Origin: Leptolyngbya sp. SIO4C5
GTDB lineage: Bacteria; Cyanobacteriota; Cyanobacteriia; Phormidesmidales; Phormidesmidaceae
DNA: 8,461 nucleotides
NCBI GenBank assembly: GCA_010671965.1
Contig: JAAHIC010000149.1
Location: 1 to 8,461 of the forward strand
Direction: 5' to 3'
Shown piece by piece: positions 5,191 to 8,461 of the stretch. Each line of letters starts with the position of its first letter. The stretch's first letter is position 1. The notes beneath the pieces are model-generated. The model searched no databases. It saw only the letters and a list, made by a program, of their open reading frames with translations, and was not told where the DNA came from. The translations under genes and the position numbers were made by a program.

Positions 5191-5760
5191 ATGGCGGCCT
5201 CAGTTTTAGTTGAAAAGAAAAAGCTAAAGAATCCACCCCTAGACATTCACTTTTTGGGCGATCGGGCGCTACGTCAGCCAGCGAAGCGAATTTCTCGGGT
5301 AGATGAAGAGGTGCGGCAGCTAGCGAGAGAAATGCTGCGCACAATGTACAGTGCTGATGGTATTGGCCTAGCAGCGCCGCAGGTAGCGGTGAACAAGCAG
5401 CTCATCGTCATTGACCTAGAGCCTGATAATGCAGCCAATCAGCCCATCGTGCTGATCAATCCCAAAGTCACCCGCGCTAGCAAAGAGCTTTGCACCGGGC
5501 AGGAAGGCTGTCTGAGCATTCCGGGGGTTTATCTAGACGTCATTCGGCCCGCCGCGATCGAGGTTTCGTTTAAAGATGAAAACGGTCGGCCCCAGAAGAT
5601 TAAGGCAGCGGACTTACTGGCCCGCGCGATTCAGCACGAAATGGATCACCTCAGCGGCGTCATGTTTGTCGATCGGGTTGACAATGCCTTAGCGCTCAAC
5701 CAAGAACTTCAGAAAAATGGTTTCTCGGCCAATGACGTGCAGCACTACAGCAGCAAGTAA
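5191..5760 (+). CDS. def: Peptide deformylase
   Basis: Encodes 189 residues. It removes the N-formyl group from nascent proteins in the cytoplasm using a metal centre. All three signature motifs are intact: GIGLAAPQ (57-64), EGCLS (105-109) and QHEMDH (148-153). This gives metal ligands Cys107, His149 and His153 and catalytic Glu150. The N-terminal lead MAASVLVEKKKLKNPPL and the GDRALRQPAKRI segment resemble cyanobacterial Def proteins from memory. The start at 5191 agrees with that alignment, although no Shine-Dalgarno precedes it. The upstream 259 bp shared with ftsX hold a possible -10 TAGGAT (5154-5159) and two copies of an ACAATATTTCAT-like sequence (5113-5124 and 5172-5185). No formyltransferase gene is adjacent. 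Confidence 0.96.
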   Translation: MAASVLVEKKKLKNPPLDIHFLGDRALRQPAKRISRVDEEVRQLAREMLRTMYSADGIGLAAPQVAVNKQLIVIDLEPDNAANQPIVLINPKVTRASKELCTGQEGCLSIPGVYLDVIRPAAIEVSFKDENGRPQKIKAADLLARAIQHEMDHLSGVMFVDRVDNALALNQELQKNGFSANDVQHYSSK

Positions 5761-5916
5761 GTGATTTTGCTTGTTTGAGCGGCGATCCGGTTTAATAGGA
5801 GAAGCTATCGTAGCGATCGGTTTAGCGTGGCGATGGTTCGGCCAGGTGACAGCGATCGCCGCTGTTGTGCTTTGCGGTTCCGTGTAGACAAAATTTAATT
5901 ATTAGCGATTCAAAAT

Positions 5917-6117
5917 ATGATGACGCCTAAAAGCGGCCTTTTTTTGGCCGGAGCCTGTCTAGCCGCGATCTCAGCCGTGGCTGCTATTTTTGAACTCTCT
6001 TCTGGTGAACCCGATTGGGGTGCTACCCCTACGATTGCGCTCTTAGCCGTCTGCGTTCCGCTAGTGGTTCTCTTCTTCATTGCGGCAGTTCGCGACGCCC
6101 GCGCCAATCAGCAGTAG
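5917..6117 (+). CDS. Small two-helix membrane protein, function unknown
   Basis: Encodes 66 residues. The sequence shows two hydrophobic segments, about 7-25 (GLFLAGACLAAISAVAAIF) and about 39-60 (PTIALLAVCVPLVVLFFIAAV). They are joined by a short polar loop with ELSSGEPDWG, and the C-terminus VRDARANQQ is basic/polar. Positive-inside logic puts both ends in the cytoplasm. ATG codons at 5917 and 5920 are both possible starts, and neither has a Shine-Dalgarno; an AT-rich stretch precedes them. It is 156 bp after def on the same strand and converges on the PHP gene with a 25-bp gap. I do not recognise a family. The hairpin-like topology and sensible codon use favour a real gene over chance. Confidence 0.6.
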   Translation: MMTPKSGLFLAGACLAAISAVAAIFELSSGEPDWGATPTIALLAVCVPLVVLFFIAAVRDARANQQ

Positions 6118-6142
6118 TCGTCAGCCTAGTCGCGCATAGCAG

Positions 6143-6982
6143 TCACCTCATCGGCTGCAAGCCTCGTAGCTGCAAGGCTTTGTCCTGTAGCGGCGGCAGC
6201 AGCGCTAGCGGCACGTGGAGCTGATTCAAGCCCGTATGCTCGCTAAAGTCTTTGGCCGGGCCGTGATAGTCGCTGCCGCCGGTAGCCAGCAATTTGTACT
6301 GACGGCACAGCTTCAGCAGTTTTTCCACCTGACGCGGTCGATGGTTGGGATGATAAACCTCAATTCCTACCAGTCCGGCCTCAACCAGCTCCGGCAAAAC
6401 CGCTTCTACGCTGCCGCCTCTAAAGAGATAGGGGTGGGCCCACACCGGCACCGCGCCGCAGTTGCGCAGCAGCTGAATTCCTGCTGTCACTGAAAATTTT
6501 TCGTAGGGCACATAGGCTGGCCCCTGATCCCCCAGCCAGCGCTCAAATGCTTCCTGTGTCGTTTTGACATAGCCAGCCGCTACCAAAGCTGCGGCAATGT
6601 GGGGTCGTCCCGGAGACATGGCGGCTGACATAGGCGGCAGCTCAACCGGATAGCCCAGTTCAGCCAACTTTTCTACCATCTTTTGGGCTCGCCGCCGCCG
6701 CCCGGCAATTCGCTCTTGCAGAGGATTCTGGAGGCGATCGCGGTCGGGATAAAAGCCTAGAATATGGAGCGATCGATCTAGATGAACTGTGCTCAGTTCT
6801 AAACCTGGCACTATTTCAAGCGGATAATGGGCCGCCGCCGCGATCGCCTCGTCCCATCCGGCCATAGTGTCGTGGTCAGTAATGGCTAAGGCTCTAACGC
6901 CCGCGGCTAGGGCTGATTGAACAAGCTGAGTGGGCGTTAGCGTACCGTCAGAAAAGGTCGTATGGCAGTGCAGTTCTAGCAT
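6143..6982 (-). CDS. PHP-domain phosphoesterase (RNase AM/TrpH/YciV-like)
   Basis: Encodes 279 residues. It is a single polymerase-and-histidinol-phosphatase (PHP) domain with the family's trinuclear metal site recognisable: HCH at 5-7 with D12, TDHD at 35-38, GLELS with E62, H73, RPHIA with H128, WAHP with H183, and GSDYH with D238 and H240. This layout and length match the bacterial YciV/TrpH group. E. coli YciV (RNase AM) is reported to hydrolyse 3',5'-nucleotide bisphosphates and trim RNA 5' ends. A cytoplasmic RNA/nucleotide phosphoesterase role is therefore likely, but the substrate is inferred. The start at ATG 6980-6982 begins directly with the metal motif, as is usual. A possible -10 TAGGAT lies on the minus strand at 7006-7011. 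It converges with the small membrane protein gene and is divergent from folP. Confidence 0.9.
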   Translation of the reverse strand: MLELHCHTTFSDGTLTPTQLVQSALAAGVRALAITDHDTMAGWDEAIAAAAHYPLEIVPGLELSTVHLDRSLHILGFYPDRDRLQNPLQERIAGRRRRAQKMVEKLAELGYPVELPPMSAAMSPGRPHIAAALVAAGYVKTTQEAFERWLGDQGPAYVPYEKFSVTAGIQLLRNCGAVPVWAHPYLFRGGSVEAVLPELVEAGLVGIEVYHPNHRPRQVEKLLKLCRQYKLLATGGSDYHGPAKDFSEHTGLNQLHVPLALLPPLQDKALQLRGLQPMR

Positions 6983-7374
6983 GTTAGCTGTAAGCAGATA
7001 CCTTTATCCTAGCGCCTAAATTTACGTCAGGTTGGCGTGGCATCAGCGCTGGGGTGAGGGGAGCTTAGCTACTTAGTTGCTAACAGATATGATTTGAATT
7101 TAAATGATGCCGCTCAGCATCAGGCGGCGTGAATTAATATGGCTCAATACTGGCCTTGAAAGCCGTGATGGTAAAGATATGGAATTAAAAGTGTAATTTA
7201 ATACAGTAAACACGTAAGTGATGATAATCTGTTGAACGACTAAGCTTTAACTAGCCGCTGGATCGCCCTAGCTGTCGCTATACCTCTTGCCCAGAAGCAG
7301 GGAGGATCCTGACCCTTCCCGCTGGTGCCTTCAATTCTGAACTGCGTAACTTCTGTTTGTTTGGCCGTATAGGT
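6983..7374. other. 392-bp intergenic region, AT-rich centre, small hairpins
   Basis: This lies between the divergent PHP and folP genes and has no convincing gene. It contains an AT-rich stretch around the palindrome ATTTAAAT (7099-7106). Two mutually exclusive short stems follow: GATGC/GCATC (7106-7110 with 7117-7121) and GCCGC/GCGGC (7109-7113 with 7124-7128). A -10-like GATAAT at 7223-7228 has only a poor -35. Near 7291-7325 is a pyrimidine/purine-rich fold built on CCAG/CTGG and GGGA/TCCC, which could be folP leader structure. A 30-codon frame starts at 7104, without a ribosome-binding site. No tRNA or recognised ncRNA was seen. Confidence 0.5.
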
Positions 7375-8247
7375 ATGAATGTCAAGCCTTGGAAAATCCG
7401 CAACCAGACTTTTCTCTGGGGGCAGCGTACGTACCTTATGGGTATTCTCAACGTCACGCCGGATAGCTTTAGCGATGGCGGTCAGTTCAATAGCTTAGAG
7501 ATGGCCGTCAGCCGCATTTGCTATTTGGTCAGCGCCGGAGCTGATTTGATTGACATTGGCGGCCAGTCAACCCGTCCGGGGGCTGAGCAAATTTCAGTTG
7601 AGGCCGAACTACAGCGAGTAATTCCGGTGATTCGAGCGGTGCGGCGCGATCCTAATCAGGCTCTTAGCTCAACTGTGATTTCGGTAGATACCACTCGCGC
7701 TGCTGTAGCCCAGGCTGCTGTTGAGGCCGGAGCTGATATCATCAACGATATTTCTGGCGGTACGTTTGAGCCTGAAATTTTCAAAGTCGCGGCGCAGCAG
7801 CAGGTGCCCTACATCATGATGCATATTCGCGGCACGCCGCAAACGATGCAGCAGATGACTGACTACACAGATGTCGTGGCTGAAATAACTGCTTTTCTAC
7901 AGCAGCAAACTGAGCGGGCGATCGCCGCCGGTCTGTCTCCTGAGCAGATTGCCGTAGATCCGGGCATCGGCTTTGCCAAAACCTACCCGCAAAATTTAGA
8001 CATTCTGCGGCGGCTGCCAGAGTTTAAGTCTCTCAACCTTCCTATTTTGGTGGGGACTTCGCGCAAGAGCTTTATCGGCTGGATCTTGAACCAGCCCGAT
8101 CCCAGTCAGCGAGTCTGGGGCACGGCAGCCACCTGTGCCGCAGCGATCGCTGGGGGAGCCGATATTTTGCGAGTCCACGACGTTGCCGAAATCCATGATG
8201 TCCGCCGGGTCGCAGATGCCATCTGGCGCAACTGCACGCCTCAGTGA
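7375..8247 (+). CDS. folP: Dihydropteroate synthase
   Basis: Encodes 290 residues from ATG 7375. It condenses 6-hydroxymethyl-7,8-dihydropterin diphosphate with p-aminobenzoate in folate synthesis and is the sulfonamide target. The TIM-barrel signatures are all present in order: LMGILNVTPDSFSDGG (21-36), DIGGQSTRPGA (60-70), SVDTT (103-107), NDISGG (124-129), MMH (148-150), DPGIGFAK (195-202), GTSRKSFIG (227-235) and RVHDV (266-270). An in-frame TTG at 7357 would add six residues. ATG 7375 is preferred because cyanobacterial FolP proteins start about this far before WGQRTYLMG; AGGT abuts it, too close to be a good Shine-Dalgarno. From memory tpiA often precedes folP in cyanobacteria; here it does not. 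The stop overlaps the convergent oxidoreductase gene. Confidence 0.96.
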   Translation: MNVKPWKIRNQTFLWGQRTYLMGILNVTPDSFSDGGQFNSLEMAVSRICYLVSAGADLIDIGGQSTRPGAEQISVEAELQRVIPVIRAVRRDPNQALSSTVISVDTTRAAVAQAAVEAGADIINDISGGTFEPEIFKVAAQQQVPYIMMHIRGTPQTMQQMTDYTDVVAEITAFLQQQTERAIAAGLSPEQIAVDPGIGFAKTYPQNLDILRRLPEFKSLNLPILVGTSRKSFIGWILNQPDPSQRVWGTAATCAAAIAGGADILRVHDVAEIHDVRRVADAIWRNCTPQ

Positions 8248-8461
8248 GGCGGTACCTCAACCCAGCGCCCCTGCTGGCTAGACTGGTGGGTCAAATCCAT
8301 CAGGAGCTGCGAGTAGTAGCCCTCTGGCAAAGCAGGGGCTGTCACCTGACCGCGATCGATACAGTCTACCCAGTGATTTACCACTCGGATAAAGGGGGCC
8401 AGACGACCATCTTCGTAGGTTTGAGGAAAGGCCAGCCGCTCGGGAATTTCTAGCTCAGTCA
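8241..8461 (-). CDS. Gfo/Idh/MocA-type oxidoreductase, C-terminal end (partial)
   Basis: Seventy-two codons plus TGA (complement of 8241-8243) are read on the minus strand; the 5' part lies beyond the window. The translation contains RLAFPQTYEDGRLAPF, then FIRVVNHWVDCIDRG, and ends GRWVEVPPH. The pattern of a helix with a residual active-domain tail, a substrate-binding helix, and a terminal GRWVEV strand is typical of Gfo/Idh/MocA NAD(P)-dependent sugar or inositol dehydrogenases. The Rossmann domain and catalytic Lys/His are not in view, so the substrate is unknown. It overlaps the end of folP by 7 bp, tail to tail. Confidence in coding is high and in family moderate. Confidence 0.75.
   Translation of the reverse strand, partial: TELEIPERLAFPQTYEDGRLAPFIRVVNHWVDCIDRGQVTAPALPEGYYSQLLMDLTHQSSQQGRWVEVPPH

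Noticed and set aside
7104..7196. 30-codon frame beginning ATGATG in the folP upstream region
   Set aside because: No ribosome-binding site, no recognisable feature, and short enough to be chance in an AT-rich stretch. Kept only as a note in the intergenic entry.
7261..7340. tRNA or known small RNA before folP
   Set aside because: Short complementary segments exist, but there is no cloverleaf, T-loop consensus or CCA end, and no recognised ncRNA motif.
8244..8453. 69-codon plus-strand frame after folP
   Set aside because: The opposite strand encodes a convincing oxidoreductase C-terminus, and the plus frame has no start signal or family features.

Overview
The window is almost certainly cyanobacterial chromosome. 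The palindrome GCGATCGC (HIP1) recurs throughout, inside and outside genes. Several proteins are of recognisably cyanobacterial type: a close relative of the MPBQ/MSBQ methyltransferase of tocopherol and plastoquinone synthesis, a cyanobacterial FtsX, a small XRE regulator, and a TPR protein with a cyanobacterial N-terminal domain. The moderate-to-high GC content would suit a Leptolyngbya- or Synechococcus-like strain, but genus cannot be fixed from sequence alone.

Left part (1-2300): a 16-bp perfect inverted repeat, then a large TPR gene with about eleven 40-residue repeats. Eight of these are near-identical 120-bp DNA units, and a HIP1 octamer recurs exactly every 120 bp. The reading frame ends at A8-TAG. 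The -1 frame across that A-run stays open for 45 codons and encodes a basic linker and one strong transmembrane helix. The locus may therefore make a soluble protein and, by slippage, a membrane-anchored one. It could equally be a recent frameshift or a homopolymer error.

Middle part (2300-5000): a small minus-strand cyanobacterial gene and a divergently transcribed XRE regulator share a 230-bp intergenic region. That region carries operator-like ATGAAC/GTTCAT half-sites and leader hairpins. The XRE gene converges on the quinone methyltransferase, which lies downstream of ftsX on the minus strand.

Right part (5000-8461): def (peptide deformylase, divergent from ftsX), a two-helix mini membrane protein, a PHP-family phosphoesterase on the minus strand, a 392-bp AT-richer intergenic region, folP (dihydropteroate synthase), and the C-terminal end of a Gfo/Idh/MocA-type oxidoreductase that overlaps folP tail to tail by 7 bp.

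Most of the window is housekeeping: translation, folate, quinones and cell envelope. No phage, transposase, CRISPR or tRNA/rRNA was seen. The part most worth pursuing is the TPR gene and its frameshift-accessible membrane anchor.
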